Assembly: GCF_900105115.1 (NCBI RefSeq)
Contig: NZ_FNRV01000001.1
Location: forward strand, 3,271,501 to 3,335,500
DNA length: 64,000 nucleotides
Source of the DNA: Pseudomonas mohnii
GTDB lineage: Bacteria > Pseudomonadota > Gammaproteobacteria > Pseudomonadales > Pseudomonadaceae
Direction of reading: 5' to 3'
Shown piece by piece: positions 43,359-52,041 of this stretch. Position numbers and translations under genes: made by a program. The first letter of the stretch is position 1. Each line of letters begins with the position of its first letter. The notes under the pieces were generated by a model. It had not been told where the DNA came from and did no database searches. It saw only the letters and a program-made list of their open reading frames with translations.

Positions 43359-43928
43359 ATGGCTCGTACCTTGCTGGATGTCCAACTCGCCCGCCTGCTG
43401 TACCCGCTGCTCATCGAACTGGCCACCGCTCGCCAAACCCTAACCTACAAGCAACTGATCGAGCGCGCCCAGCGTCGCTACCCGGATGATCAACGCGTAG
43501 CCAATCTGATTCCGGTGCGCATGGGACGAATTCTGTGGGTGATCTACGACTTTGTGGCAGCGCGCGAGCTGCCGCGTTTGACCTTGATCATCGTCAGCGC
43601 CGGGGACCAGTACCCCGGCAGTGCCATGTGGCAGCACGATTGCCTCGCCGAACAACAACGCTGTTTTGCCTTTGACTGGTCGACGGTCGATCAAGCGTTT
43701 GACCTGTACGGCCAACACAGTGAAAAAGCGGTCACGCCTCTGCGCCGTGTCCCCCGTGAGCAAGCGAAACAGCTGATGGCCGCCCACTACCACGACCCGG
43801 CACACCATTACCCGAGCGACATTCGCGCCCTGCGCGAAGCCATTATCGAAAACATCATGAACGGCCTATCGGTGGAGGAGGCATTTCACATCGAAGCGCA
43901 ACTGCTGACGCCGTCAACCCAGGCGTGA
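43359..43928 (+). CDS. Hypothetical protein
   Basis: This 189-aa soluble protein starts at 43359 (MARTLLDVQLARLLYPLLIE) with AAAGGAA upstream; the longer frame from 43305 lacks such a site. I recognise no family. It has the conserved-looking segments TLTYKQLIERAQRRYPDDQR and YDFVAARELPRLTLIIVSAG and a Trp-containing centre. The N-terminal half could be a winged helix, and the core is similar in style to small restriction-associated proteins, but this is not supported by a motif. It lies in a run of three plus-strand small genes. Confidence 0.55.
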   Translation: MARTLLDVQLARLLYPLLIELATARQTLTYKQLIERAQRRYPDDQRVANLIPVRMGRILWVIYDFVAARELPRLTLIIVSAGDQYPGSAMWQHDCLAEQQRCFAFDWSTVDQAFDLYGQHSEKAVTPLRRVPREQAKQLMAAHYHDPAHHYPSDIRALREAIIENIMNGLSVEEAFHIEAQLLTPSTQA

Positions 43929-43995
43929 AGCCTCGCACTTTTTGCCGTCTAAATCCGCTTCCCACACCTGTTACCCCCTGAAGAGGAACTCCGCG

Positions 43996-44292
43996 ATGAA
44001 CACGCTCCAATGGACTGTTGACGCCCTCACTTTACTTGGCAAAATTTGGTTGGGCCGTGTTATGCAGAACCTGCCACCAGACAAAGGCGCGACCGTACAG
44101 TTCGGGACAATGGGGCAGGGCATACAACCCAACTACCAGGTGTGTTTCCCCAATGGCAACGTGAACACCTATCGCGGCGCCAATCACAAACCCTTTATGC
44201 CGCTAGGCGCCTTTAACCGGGAACACATTTCCCAACCGTTTTCATCTACGGATCTTCAGCGTGCCTTCGACGCCGCCGTCGCCACCCGCTAG
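43996..44292 (+). CDS. Small hypothetical protein
   Basis: This 98-aa protein starts MNTLQWTVDALTLLGKIWLG after GAAGAGGAA. The N-terminal 20 residues are amphipathic, and the rest (YQVCFPNGNVNTYRGANHKP) looks globular. No family is recognised. It is the third plus-strand small gene of the group. Confidence 0.5.
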   Translation: MNTLQWTVDALTLLGKIWLGRVMQNLPPDKGATVQFGTMGQGIQPNYQVCFPNGNVNTYRGANHKPFMPLGAFNREHISQPFSSTDLQRAFDAAVATR

Positions 44293-44365
44293 AGGAGCCA
44301 AACCGCTGCGAAGCCTCATCACCAGACCCCGCAGCGTTAGTTCTTCCCCCGCTCGTGGCATGGGC

Positions 44366-44584
44366 CTAGGACGACCAACCTGGCACCCGTGCATCTGCCG
44401 GGGTATCTGCGATCAGCTCACCCAGCGTCAGCTGCTGGCGTACCGACCTGAGCACCAAGGTGTCGTGCTCGAACACGGCGCAGTGCATGGCTGAACCGGC
44501 CACCAGGTTGTTTTCCAACACAAACGCTTTTGGCACGGTAAAAACCAGCGCCCCGTACCAACGACGAAGAACAACTGTGCTCAT
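44366..44584 (-). CDS. AbrB/MazE-like antitoxin or regulator
   Basis: This 72-aa protein has a swapped-hairpin AbrB type layout: STVVLRRWYGALVFTVPKAF, VAGSAMHCAVFEHDTLVL, then RQQLTLGELIAD, which parallels the C-terminal YTLAELLEG of MazE-like antitoxins. A GAGGA ribosome-binding site precedes it. No MazF-like or other toxin gene follows, so it may be an orphan or a plain regulator. Confidence 0.6.
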   Translation of the reverse strand: MSTVVLRRWYGALVFTVPKAFVLENNLVAGSAMHCAVFEHDTLVLRSVRQQLTLGELIADTPADARVPGWSS

Positions 44585-44697
44585 GATTTAATCCTCAACA
44601 GGGGTGAACGCCGTCAGGCGCCATTCCATCCGGTGCCTTCAGGTCCACTCGCCGCAACGACCCAAGGCGAGGCAGGCGCAACATGAAATCACCGACT

Positions 44698-45135
44698 TCA
44701 GCTGAAAACCCCGTGCTCGATTTGCCCCACCAACGTGAGTAGCGCGTGTCGCTCCACCTCAGTGCCGAGCAGGTCGTTTGCGCAACGGCCACCGAGGCCA
44801 TACATCGGCTTGCCCATCCATTCCTGGGCTTGAGCTACATTGCCTTCAAATAGGGCGTAGACGCGCGTGAGGACCACAACCAATTGAAAGAGCTGATCAC
44901 TTTCGCCGGGCGTAAACCGTCCCGATTGACGTCGACGTCGCAGCGTTGAAGCGGGTATCGCCAGTCGCTCGCGTAGCTGCTTCGGCGTCAGCTGGAACTC
45001 ATGGCCCACACGCTCAAGGATGCAGAAGGGAAAACCTGCTCGAATCAGGCTCAGCAGTGCATCGCCTTGTGCAGGGATTCCCAAGCGTACCCAGCCTGCT
45101 TCCTCGGCACAGCCGTCAACGCTCCAATAGCGCAT
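44698..45135 (-). CDS. ParS/Xre-MbcA-like antitoxin-domain protein without its toxin
   Basis: The C-terminal half of this 145-aa protein matches the DUF2384 toxin-binding domain: LTRVYALFEGNVAQAQEWMG, GLGGRCANDLLGTEVERHAL and a tail GQIEHGVFS. The N-terminal half includes a helix-turn-helix-like LTPKQLRERLAIPASTLRRR. Such antitoxins normally precede a RES-domain toxin gene. Here no RES protein is encoded next to it. The ATG at 45135 with AGGGGG upstream is preferred to the GTG two codons earlier. Confidence 0.75.
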   Translation of the reverse strand: MRYWSVDGCAEEAGWVRLGIPAQGDALLSLIRAGFPFCILERVGHEFQLTPKQLRERLAIPASTLRRRRQSGRFTPGESDQLFQLVVVLTRVYALFEGNVAQAQEWMGKPMYGLGGRCANDLLGTEVERHALLTLVGQIEHGVFS

Positions 45136-45162
45136 GTTCACCCCCTGCCTGGATAGGCCGCG

Positions 45163-45516
45163 TCAATGCAGGCAGTAACGCGAGCCGAGCCTCGCGGCCG
45201 TTTTGAACAAAGTCAGCAAATGCTCCAACGATTGTCGCCCGCCATGAGAGTGAAAGCTCACCACCAAAAAACATTCGTGTTCACAGGTTTCGATCAGGTA
45301 CCGGCGTGTGTACTCAACGACCTGAGTGATTGGCTCGGACAGGATCAAGGTCCCGTCGGGGTAGGTAGGGCTTTTATACACCCGTCCGACCACGCAATAG
45401 CTGCTGATGTAGGCGTCCAGCACGTACCCCGTAATGAGCGCTTCGGGGTAGTTCTCCAGCAGGGCGGTGAGCAACAGGCTTTTTTTATGCGGCGTCAACT
45501 TACGCAACCCTTTCAT
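45163..45516 (-). CDS. Hypothetical protein, paralogue of the 45648-46004 gene
   Basis: This 117-aa protein starts MKGLRKLTPHKKSLLLTALL with GGGGA upstream. It shares with its neighbour the order TGYVLDAYISSYCVVGRVY, then a hydrophobic RYLIETCEHECFLVVSFHSH and GGRQSLEHLLTLFKTA. The common frame is TGY-x-DA/NA...CVGxVY...GGRxSL. No family name is known to me. It lies immediately upstream of the ParS-like gene on the same strand. Confidence 0.6.
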   Translation of the reverse strand: MKGLRKLTPHKKSLLLTALLENYPEALITGYVLDAYISSYCVVGRVYKSPTYPDGTLILSEPITQVVEYTRRYLIETCEHECFLVVSFHSHGGRQSLEHLLTLFKTAARLGSRYCLH

Positions 45517-45647
45517 GCTGTCCCCTGACCTGATAATCGACCTATCACGGCGCGGCGCACTACCCTCAAGGCGGCTTCCCACCGCCGAATCAGCCATACA
45601 CGGCGATACTGACGTGGGAACGGCCTTGAACCTTCAAACCTTCGCCC

Positions 45648-46004
45648 TCAATGACGGTGGCGAGCGGTCGGATGAAACCCCTTCTGCAAGATCTGGATGA
45701 ACACACCCAACGATCGACGGCCACCCGCTGGGGCAAAACTGGCAATCACATACCGGCTGCCACTTTCCGTTTCACAAATCCAATGACGTCGGCATTCTTC
45801 GAGGCGGAAAATATCGGAGGTGCGGATGGTATGCCCATCTTGAAACCAGCCATCGGCTCTCGCTCTGACATGACCGTATACCTGCCCCACACAGCAACAG
45901 GCGACAATCCGCGCATTGATGATGTAACCCGTGACCGGCCCCTCGAATTCAGTACGCGTAGCGCGTGCCAACTGGCGTAAGGCATAACGGCTGGTGCTGA
46001 ACAT
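45648..46004 (-). CDS. Hypothetical protein, paralogue of the 45163-45516 gene
   Basis: This 118-aa protein has an AGGAGG ribosome-binding site. The segment TGYIINARIVACCCVGQVYG and the end GGRRSLGVFIQILQKGF align with the gene just downstream, so the two arose by tandem duplication. It lies 95 bp after the tniQ stop on the same strand and could be transcribed with the transposition operon. The function is unknown. Confidence 0.6.
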   Translation of the reverse strand: MFSTSRYALRQLARATRTEFEGPVTGYIINARIVACCCVGQVYGHVRARADGWFQDGHTIRTSDIFRLEECRRHWICETESGSRYVIASFAPAGGRRSLGVFIQILQKGFHPTARHRH

Positions 46005-46099
46005 TGCTTGCCTCCTGAACGACCGGTTTAACCCAGGCCTCAGCGATCACAGGCTGGGCGATGTTGCGCAACCCGTTGCGCCCGACGCCCACCATCGCG

Positions 46100-47965
46100 T
46101 TACGCTGACCCGGTACAAACACTGGGTTGCGCGCGTTTGCTGGACTGCGCAGCGCTTACCAGATCGTCGATGCGAAGCAACATGCCACGGCGAGTTCCCT
46201 GACCCGTTCTGGGGGCCAGCGCAGGCTGAACCCCTACGGGCTTCAATCGATTCAACAGCCAAATCGACCGGGTGTTGGTTCGGCGGGCAAGATCGGCGAG
46301 CACTGCGAACTCCGACATGAACTTCAACAGATCAGCCAGGGGAATCACCCAATGCGGTTTGCCGTTGAGTGACTCTTGGCGAGCGCCCAGAAGGCCGGTC
46401 TCAATCCATTCCTTGATCGACTCATGCTTCCAACCTTGCAGACGTGCGAGCTGGGTGATGCTCAACAGCAGCTCTGGCTGTTCCTCTTCAAAGCAGGCTT
46501 TGAGTTCAGCCAGGTCGAAGCGAAGCCCAGAGATGCCGGGTACTCCGGCGATGACCGCCACGGGGAGGATCTCTTGATGCAGTATTTTTTGCAGGACCAG
46601 GCAAATAGCTCGATCCGGGATACCACGTCGGATTGAAATATCTTGGAGCCCAGTCCACGCCGACTGATCAACCTCCCGGTGCTGAATACCCTGATGAAGA
46701 CGAACCACCAGCGCCTCGACATCCGCCGCCAGAAATTCTGCGGAAACCAGTGGCGGACGTTGAGACTTGGTTTGTCTGTCCAAGGCTCCAGATTGCATGA
46801 GCCGTTCAAAAACCAGCTTGCTGACACCTAGCCGACGACGGACTTCAGTGGTGGCCAGAAACCGCAGGCGGTCTTGGCGCACTTTCTGCACCACCTCGCG
46901 GTGAATCGACACGAATCGATTCTTGCCCTTAACGGTCACTTTGCCCTTGATCTCTCCTGTGGTGACGGCAGATCGCACCAGCTCCGAGCCTATGCCGATC
47001 AGGCGTCCAGCTTCTTCCGAAGACAGCCAGCACTTGTCCTGTAGGTGCTGGGGATCGATGGTGCTGATTCTCAGGTTAAGGTGCCCGTCAAAGTTGAGCG
47101 ACAGGTGCTGGACCAACGCTTGCCGTAGGCAGTCATACGCGGGATCGGTATAGCGCTGATGCAGCTCGCGGTACCAACCGCCCAAGCGCTTGGCCAGACC
47201 GGGGCCTTCGGTACTAGCCAGGCGAGCGCCCAGGGCCTCATCAAAGCGCGTCGGCCATGACCAAAGGAGGCCAAAGCCGATTTGCACCGATACGATCAAT
47301 GCACCGACCGACGCTTTGCCGCGCGAGGATTTGGTCACGGAAACCTCATCGCTCTTAGCCGTGAAGTGCTTACCAAGCAGGTAAAGGAGGTCGACCAGAT
47401 CGGCGGGCGGTGAGCCCGTGCGCCATGCCGGTGGTAGCGAGTGCCGTGCCGGGTGCTCAATGCCCAGCAGGAAGGCTGACAGCGCCAGCGACTCCTCACT
47501 GGCCGCGACGGTTGGGCCCAGGGCGTAGGCCTGACCACACGCACAGCGATCAAGCGGACTGTCAGCATTGATACCTTGGCCACAGGCCATGCAACTGGCC
47601 ACAAGTTGGATGTTGTGACGTGGGCAAGCGGTCACCAGTACATGGTTCCACCCGAGGCGTTGATAAGGCTTGTCCGCCATACACTGGGGACAGACTTTGT
47701 CGCCATTGCGACACTGGTATTTCGGTCGGAGCATCACGTTGCTGCTGTCTGGAGCCAGTTGGCGAATAGCCAAATCCACGGCATCGACGTCCAACTCCGC
47801 TGCGAGTCGGGCAAGCTCAGTCTCACTGTAGGTCAAACGGAATTTCATCCCGAAGCTGGCCAAGAGCGACTTAACCCCTGGCGCCCAATTATGCTCACTC
47901 ACACGCCTCAGGAAGCCATGCAGGGACTCGTCAGAATGTGGTTGAAGGCGAACGATCAAACTCAT
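46100..47965 (-). CDS. tniQ: TniQ/TnsD-family target-selection protein
   Basis: This 621-aa protein begins with the TniQ domain: LHGFLRRVSEHNW, then the zinc-finger region CPQC...CPRH...CMACG...CACG (about residues 92-145). A longer C-terminal region with several helix-turn-helix-like units follows (ATTEVRRRLGVSKLVFERLM, SITQLARLQGWKHESIKEWI), as in TnsD-type proteins that recognise a chromosomal attachment site. It overlaps tnsC by 4 bp and is the last gene of the transposition operon. Which site it recognises cannot be told. Confidence 0.85.
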   Translation of the reverse strand: MSLIVRLQPHSDESLHGFLRRVSEHNWAPGVKSLLASFGMKFRLTYSETELARLAAELDVDAVDLAIRQLAPDSSNVMLRPKYQCRNGDKVCPQCMADKPYQRLGWNHVLVTACPRHNIQLVASCMACGQGINADSPLDRCACGQAYALGPTVAASEESLALSAFLLGIEHPARHSLPPAWRTGSPPADLVDLLYLLGKHFTAKSDEVSVTKSSRGKASVGALIVSVQIGFGLLWSWPTRFDEALGARLASTEGPGLAKRLGGWYRELHQRYTDPAYDCLRQALVQHLSLNFDGHLNLRISTIDPQHLQDKCWLSSEEAGRLIGIGSELVRSAVTTGEIKGKVTVKGKNRFVSIHREVVQKVRQDRLRFLATTEVRRRLGVSKLVFERLMQSGALDRQTKSQRPPLVSAEFLAADVEALVVRLHQGIQHREVDQSAWTGLQDISIRRGIPDRAICLVLQKILHQEILPVAVIAGVPGISGLRFDLAELKACFEEEQPELLLSITQLARLQGWKHESIKEWIETGLLGARQESLNGKPHWVIPLADLLKFMSEFAVLADLARRTNTRSIWLLNRLKPVGVQPALAPRTGQGTRRGMLLRIDDLVSAAQSSKRAQPSVCTGSA

Positions 47966-48906
47966 GGCTTCACTCCTTGAAGTACGCCTTTAGGCATGGC
48001 CATGTGCGACTCGATCAGCATCTTGGCGAAGCCCTGTCCGAGGAGGCTTTCTACAGGCGGGTTGCCTTCAAACGGGTTGAACTCAAGAAACCGGGTATTC
48101 ACCGCTTCGGCATAGGCGCGAACCAGGGTCTTCAGAGTGATGCAGTGATCTTTGGCCAAGTGCTCCGCAGCGTGAAACAACTTCACCAACATGCCAATCC
48201 GACCGAGGCAGGCCGCATACACACGTTTGGCATAGTCCAGATCCCTGGCATCGGGCACGCTCCAGCCTGCGTCGCTAAAGGCTTCACTCAGCGACAACAG
48301 AGCACCACGAAATGCCAATTGCTCACTGCTATCGTTCCAGTTGTAAGGCCGAAACTCGAACACGGCTTCAGCGCGGTCGCGCAATTGTTCATTGCGCGTC
48401 AAAACCTCGTTTGCCAAGGGCAATCCGGTGAGTACCAAGGTCAGGTTCATTTCTTCGCCCAGCACCTTCAACCAGTCCGCCGCTTCCCGGGCGGCGGTGC
48501 GAGAACCACGCTCGGCAAAATGCTGCATTTCGTCGAAGACCAGGACTCTCGTCTGGGTGATCTTGATCAGCTCGCAGGCCATCCGGGTCAGCTCCTCCGA
48601 GCTGGAACGGCTGTAGCGGGGGGAACCCAAGCCCTCCAGCAAGGCGATAGGCAACGAGCGACGGGTCGGATTAACCGGCGTCACCACCCGCACGATCGGC
48701 ATCTGCCGAATCCCCCCAACAACATTTGGTGGATGGTCTGCCAACACTGTTTTGACCAATTCACTCTTACCCACCCGAGTCGGGCCGAAGATCGGCAGAA
48801 TCAACGATTCGCCGGCCAGGCCGCGCCTGACCGTCGACTCCAAACGGTCCAATGCCTGACTGAATGTGGCGTGCTCGATCAACTCGTACTTCACCAGCGC
48901 ATTCAT
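47962..48906 (-). CDS. tnsC: TnsC/TniB-like transposition AAA+ ATPase
   Basis: This 314-aa ATPase has Walker A GPTRVGKS (41-48) and Walker B VLVFDEMQHF (Asp125, Glu126). It also has a sensor-1-like LVLTGLPLANEVL and the C-terminal lid typical of TniB. In Tn7-like elements the protein links the target-selector to the transposase and controls target immunity. It is encoded between tnsB and tniQ with 4-bp overlaps on both sides. Confidence 0.9.
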   Translation of the reverse strand: MNALVKYELIEHATFSQALDRLESTVRRGLAGESLILPIFGPTRVGKSELVKTVLADHPPNVVGGIRQMPIVRVVTPVNPTRRSLPIALLEGLGSPRYSRSSSEELTRMACELIKITQTRVLVFDEMQHFAERGSRTAAREAADWLKVLGEEMNLTLVLTGLPLANEVLTRNEQLRDRAEAVFEFRPYNWNDSSEQLAFRGALLSLSEAFSDAGWSVPDARDLDYAKRVYAACLGRIGMLVKLFHAAEHLAKDHCITLKTLVRAYAEAVNTRFLEFNPFEGNPPVESLLGQGFAKMLIESHMAMPKGVLQGVKP

Positions 48907-50870
48907 TCGGCGTCTCCTTGGCCTGATTTCTTACGGCGCGGCGCAGCCGTGAGCGTGGCCACCGATGACGGTGTTTCAGTGATCGCCTCAACAACTGGCC
49001 GGGGCGGTTCTTGACGCTGCGCCTCAAGCCGCTTTTCTTCGCGCTCCAGACTTCGGGCAGCGCGATTCTGATCCTTCATGCGCCCCCCAGCTGCCCGTTC
49101 ACGTATTCCCCGGAGCATTTGCATATGCTCGATCTGATAGTTCTCGCCCGACAGTTCGGCATCGGACTTCCTAAGTGCACGGCGGATCTTTCGAGCCTCT
49201 TCAAAGCTAATTAGAGGCATGCCCGTTAGGCGGTTGTGGGCTTCGATCAATACGCCAGCATCGCTGGGGTCGACCACAAAAACCGAGCGGCAGTCGAGCG
49301 GATTGAATCGCACCTTGACCTTGGTTTTTTGCCCCCTGCGTTGGTACAGCTTGCTCAATTCAGGGCTGTTGTACGTCATGGTTTGGTAACAGACACCCTC
49401 TCGGCTAAGCGTTAGTTCATCCACGTTGTAGCGCAAGCAAGCATTCCTAAACTCTTCAGGATCCGGTGGTGGTATCAGGACGTAGCGTTGTTTCAACAAC
49501 TCCATGGCCCGTGCCGGCGAACAGCCCGGTTCAAAGCGGTACTCCAGACGTTGAGAAGGCGTCTGCATATACACGTCTGCGACCCACTTGATGATCAAGG
49601 CCTCCAACTCCTGGACGGTATACAAGCGCTCCTTCATCGCACGGCCAATCGGATCACGCTCGAATTTCGACTGGGACTTGGTGGAGCCTGGCAGCGTATT
49701 GATCAGGCCGGCTTTCAGCGTGCCGAAGAACCGCTCAATGAAGGGCTTGGCTTGGGGCTTTCCAGCCATCGGATAGTCGATGGTGGTATTCAAGTAGCGC
49801 AGTGCGCTCAACACCAGACCGCCGTGATGCTCTTGTGCATTGTCGAGCACCATCGTCTCGATCGCCGCCGGAACCAACCACGGGTGATTCAGGTCGTAGC
49901 GCTGGCTGAATGCCTCGCCTTTAGGCGAAAAGCAAAACTCCAACGCCGACAGCACAAAGTCCTGCGAGGGTTTCGCGATGCAACATTTCACCATGACTAC
50001 CCCACCGGAGGCCACGTCGATACCCACATAACAGTTAGCCCTGCCAATCAGCTTGCCGTGAACATCACAGCAAAAAATGTCCAGGGGCGTAGCATCGACT
50101 TCCACCCGTTCGTAGGGGCGTTCCACCAACAACTTGCGGATGGCCGCTCGCATCTCCTGATCGTATGTGGCTTTCGAAACGCGGCCAGGGGCAATAAGCG
50201 TCTGCTCCAACTCACGAATACGACGAGAAACACTGCGGCGCGAAATCCCACGAAATCGAGTATTGCGTTGGGCTGCGCGTGCCCGACATTGATCATTCAC
50301 CAACTTGGTGATCTGGGTGACGTTGAACTTGTCGGTGTGAAAATACGACCGCATGATTTCATCGACCACAGTTTCTTCGAAATCCAGATCATCCGGGGTC
50401 TGCATCCGACGTTTGTTACCACGGGCACTGAAACGGGGTGCCAGTTGGTCCGTTGAACCAGCAAGCGCGGACGATTTGCGCCAGCGCTGAATCGTCCGTA
50501 TGGAGGGTAGGGGCAGGTTCTGCTCGACACAGTGGGCTTGAAGACGCTCAATCGTTGCCGTCCAAGAACAGCCATCACGACGCGCCTCTTTAATGTATTC
50601 GAGCAGCTTTAGTCGTTGGTCGAGTCCACCACGCTCCGTCTGCGTTAGGTTGCGCACCGGCATGGGCTGGACAGCGGATACTGTTGGACCGTAGCTGCGG
50701 CGATACTGACCCTGTGCGAACCGTTGCTGAAAATCGTCGATTCTCAACACGAACTCTTCGCCTAGCGACCCTTGCAAAACGATCTGGGAAATTTCGGGGC
50801 GAATGGACACCACCCGGCGCACTTGGTCGCGCTCCAAGATGATGCTATCGACCGCCAGCGCGCGACTCAT
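48903..50870 (-). CDS. tnsB: TnsB/TniA-like DDE transposase
   Basis: This 655-aa transposase cuts and joins the 3' ends of the element. The DDE triad is visible as VEVDATPLD (Asp about 260), VLDNAQEH (Asp about 343) and KPFIERFFG (Glu about 379). The N-terminal half carries helix-turn-helix units for end binding (YIKEARRDGCSWTATIERLQ, NQCRARAAQRNTRFRGISRR). A Mu-type beta barrel follows the catalytic core, and the C-terminus is charged and flexible, as expected for the TnsC contact. It overlaps tnsA and tnsC by 4 bp. Confidence 0.92.
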   Translation of the reverse strand: MSRALAVDSIILERDQVRRVVSIRPEISQIVLQGSLGEEFVLRIDDFQQRFAQGQYRRSYGPTVSAVQPMPVRNLTQTERGGLDQRLKLLEYIKEARRDGCSWTATIERLQAHCVEQNLPLPSIRTIQRWRKSSALAGSTDQLAPRFSARGNKRRMQTPDDLDFEETVVDEIMRSYFHTDKFNVTQITKLVNDQCRARAAQRNTRFRGISRRSVSRRIRELEQTLIAPGRVSKATYDQEMRAAIRKLLVERPYERVEVDATPLDIFCCDVHGKLIGRANCYVGIDVASGGVVMVKCCIAKPSQDFVLSALEFCFSPKGEAFSQRYDLNHPWLVPAAIETMVLDNAQEHHGGLVLSALRYLNTTIDYPMAGKPQAKPFIERFFGTLKAGLINTLPGSTKSQSKFERDPIGRAMKERLYTVQELEALIIKWVADVYMQTPSQRLEYRFEPGCSPARAMELLKQRYVLIPPPDPEEFRNACLRYNVDELTLSREGVCYQTMTYNSPELSKLYQRRGQKTKVKVRFNPLDCRSVFVVDPSDAGVLIEAHNRLTGMPLISFEEARKIRRALRKSDAELSGENYQIEHMQMLRGIRERAAGGRMKDQNRAARSLEREEKRLEAQRQEPPRPVVEAITETPSSVATLTAAPRRKKSGQGDAE

Positions 50871-51595
50871 GGGCGCACCTGCAAAAGCTGAAAGTGCGAC
50901 AGATCGCCATAGGCCGCGTGCACCTCGCTGGTGGGCGAGAAGAGCGATTTGGAAAAGTCGGCGCTCAACAGGCCCGCCAGAAGGCCCGCAAGCACGCCGA
51001 CGCGGCCAGACGTCAAGCGCAGGGCAAGCTCCTCAACCGACCAGCAGGTTGCGGAGTTGAGCAGGGCGCTGATCTCTCTCTCCGCTGTGGCACGAAGTGG
51101 CTCAAGATAGCCCGCTCGGAGCAAGTGCAGGCTAGGCAGCGCCTGCATGACCGTAGGAGAAACGGCGGTGTCCAACACGAGCATGAAGCCAATACCGTAC
51201 GAATTCAGGCAGTTCTCGATCGCCTCACGCTTAGCTTCGAACGCTTCGAGGAATCGAGAGTGCTTGGCCTCAATGGCCAATACGCTTCCATCATCCAGCC
51301 GACACAGGAAATCGGGGGTGTAGAAGCGCGGTTTGACGCCTGGCCGTGGGCGATAATGCTGGCGAGAAGGCAGTACGGTGTTGCTCTGCAATTCGAGCGT
51401 GAAGGGTTGCGCGGCAAGTTCGGTTACACGTGGATCAATATCCAGCATCAGGCCAATGTCGCGTTCAAGCGCGCTCTCAACGCGCAAATCGCCACCCTTA
51501 CTCTTCATGGACTTGAGCACAAGTGCACGTCGGCCGCGCCGAACTCTGCGGGCAACATCTCTGGCGAAAGTTGGACTATCGGTATCTCGGATCAT
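50867..51595 (-). CDS. tnsA: TnsA-like endonuclease
   Basis: In Tn7-like elements this protein cuts the 5' ends, giving full excision. The restriction-endonuclease fold shows Glu44 (SALERDIG), Asp95 (YTPDFLCRL) and Glu109-x-Lys111 (LAIEAKHSRF), equivalent to the E, D and QxK residues of Tn7 TnsA. A C-terminal winged-helix region follows. The start at 51595 has TAGGAGC upstream; the frame opens 7 codons earlier. The length is 242 aa. It heads the operon. Confidence 0.85.
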   Translation of the reverse strand: MIRDTDSPTFARDVARRVRRGRRALVLKSMKSKGGDLRVESALERDIGLMLDIDPRVTELAAQPFTLELQSNTVLPSRQHYRPRPGVKPRFYTPDFLCRLDDGSVLAIEAKHSRFLEAFEAKREAIENCLNSYGIGFMLVLDTAVSPTVMQALPSLHLLRAGYLEPLRATAEREISALLNSATCWSVEELALRLTSGRVGVLAGLLAGLLSADFSKSLFSPTSEVHAAYGDLSHFQLLQVRP

Positions 51596-52041
51596 GCGGG
51601 TGCTCCTACGATGCACAAAGTGTTAATCGCCGTAGGAGAAAGTCAAATGACTTAATATCTAAGTAACTATAAAATTTGAATACTGTAATACATACAAAAA
51701 CAATCAAACAAAATTTCTATAGGCATTTCAACTGATTGAAAAAATCCTTAAATATCAATGCAATATAATAAAACCAAAACCACTAAAATCTTTAAGACCA
51801 GCGGTCATGCGTCCGCTGATATAAAACTCAGCACTTCGCAAAGATGCACTGAATAACAGCGTTAGAAAGGGCGCCATTCAAGTCGGGAAAAGCACCTACA
51901 CCCCACTGGAAAACGCTAGCCGATCCTTCCCCGATGGCGAGAAGTGTAACCATCTCATAAAAAGTAGTCAATACTTTTTGACTGGCGAAGCGATTGCGAC
52001 TAGCCTTGTGCGTCTATCTTCTCTACACGCATGTGACGTCT
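51596..52041. other. AT-rich divergent intergenic region; no transposon end visible
   Basis: This region separates tnsA from the first methylase-specificity fusion gene. It is clearly richer in A and T than its surroundings. A small hairpin (AGCGG...CCGCT, about 51799-51818) is present. In Tn7-like elements the right end with TnsB sites usually lies next to tnsA, but I see no TGTCG-type repeats or terminal ACA here. Confidence 0.5.

Noticed and set aside
51596..52041. Expected right end of the Tn7-like element
   Set aside because: No direct repeats of the 29821 type and no terminal TGT/ACA pair were visible in this AT-rich gap.
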